Under the pieces are notes generated by a model. It did no database searches and was not told the DNA's origin. It was given only the letters and a program-made list of their open reading frames with translations. Source: Bacteroidales bacterium (GTDB lineage Bacteria > Bacteroidota > Bacteroidia > Bacteroidales > UBA932). Taken from it: 6,452 nucleotides of DNA. Position numbers and translations under genes: made by a program. The DNA lies in contig JAFZIX010000106.1 in NCBI GenBank assembly GCA_017554135.1, forward strand, positions 1 to 6,452, written 5' to 3'. Below, piece after piece: positions 6,244-6,452 of the stretch (the stretch's first letter is position 1; the number at the start of each line of letters is the position of its first letter).

Positions 6244-6387
6244 TTAAGACCAGATATCAGTCAGATCTTCACGATTAAGATCCGGCAAAGTAGTAGCAGG
6301 CAGACTATCCGTACTAATCTGCAAAATGTTCGTCGAGGCAGTAATGTTAACTACCTCAGCCTCAGGGGCAAAATAAACAAGTTTCAT
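6244..6387 (-). CDS. Small protein of 47 residues at the head of the lyase operon
   Basis: ATG at 6387 to TAA at 6244-6246 encodes 47 residues starting MKLVYFAPEAEVV and ending DLTDIWS. There is no signal peptide or membrane segment; the C-terminal half is acidic. The opening pattern, a short basic start then Y-x-x-P-E-x-E-V, recalls the small unnamed proteins I remember being common in Bacteroidales near surface-lipoprotein genes. That resemblance is from memory, not a search. It ends 18 bases before the fimbrillin-like gene on the same strand, as expected for an operon partner. No Shine-Dalgarno precedes it. The frame stays open upstream to the window edge, so a longer form starting outside cannot be excluded, but the fit of the ATG to the pattern favours the short form. 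Function unknown. Confidence 0.6.
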   Translation of the reverse strand: MKLVYFAPEAEVVNITASTNILQISTDSLPATTLPDLNREDLTDIWS

Positions 6388-6405
6388 ATGATAATGATTT
6401 GATTT

Positions 6406-6418
6406 GATTCTCAGAATC
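6406..6418. repeat. Perfect 6-base-arm palindrome upstream of the small gene
   Basis: GATTCT and AGAATC flank a single C, 18 bases upstream of the ATG at 6387. It could be a protein-binding site or a weak hairpin; no U-tract follows on either strand. It overlaps the possible stop codon of an upstream gene. Confidence 0.3.
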
Positions 6419-6452
6419 CAAAATACCTGTCTGCATTGTTGTAGCAGATATC
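6411..6452 (-). CDS. Possible last 13 codons of an upstream gene (partial)
   Basis: One minus-strand frame reads DICYNNADRYFGF and then stops with TGA at 6411-6413, which would leave 23 bases before the small gene. The composition is plausible for the C-terminus of an exported Bacteroidota protein and the spacing suits an operon, but 42 bases are too few to prove it. The other two minus-strand frames are also open here. I do not recognise a family. Confidence 0.25.
   Translation of the reverse strand, partial: DICYNNADRYFGF

Noticed and set aside
6264..6282. GATCTT / AAGATC inverted repeat with a 7-base loop
   Set aside because: Only six base pairs, inside the small coding frame and without a T-tract; likely chance.
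6419..6427. Possible -7 promoter box (TATTTTG on the minus strand) for the small gene
   Set aside because: It is one base short of TAnnTTTG and may lie inside the end of an upstream gene, so I do not call a promoter; the operon promoter may be outside the window.

Overview
The window looks like chromosomal DNA of a fairly GC-rich member of the Bacteroidales (Bacteroidota), probably a gut or rumen type. Evidence: a surface lipoprotein with a BACON domain fused to a family PL1 pectate lyase, a fimbrillin-like lipoprotein beside it, Bacteroidota-type -7 promoter boxes (TAnnTTTG) and mostly no Shine-Dalgarno sequences. I cannot name a genus. The theme is pectin (polygalacturonate) breakdown and use of its product 2-keto-3-deoxygluconate (KDG).

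Layout, left to right. (1) 1-1309, minus strand: a two-gene sugar-kinase operon, KDG kinase (269-1309) followed after 15 bases by a second, truncated PfkB-family kinase (1-253). (2) 1310-1401: a compact divergent promoter with a -7 box for each direction and a central inverted repeat that looks like a LacI-family operator. (3) 1402-2451, plus strand: a LacI-family regulator, probably autoregulated and controlling the kinases. (4) 2455-6387, minus strand: a tightly packed surface operon running 47-aa small protein (6244-6387), fimbrillin-like lipoprotein (4639-6225), then pectate lyase lipoprotein (2455-4632), with gaps of 18 and 6 bases. The regulator and the lyase converge with only 3 bases between stop codons, and a likely intrinsic terminator for the regulator lies inside the 3' end of the lyase gene. 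(5) 6388-6452: a short upstream stretch that may hold the last codons of another minus-strand gene.

Inferred working model: the lyase cuts pectate at the cell surface, unsaturated products are imported and converted to KDG elsewhere, KdgK makes KDPG, and the LacI-type regulator senses an intermediate and tunes the kinases. The most unusual points are a C-terminal domain of about 150 residues shared by the lyase and the fimbrillin-like neighbour, a strong Shine-Dalgarno before the fimbrillin-like gene, the small protein heading the operon, and the terminator embedded in the convergent coding sequence.
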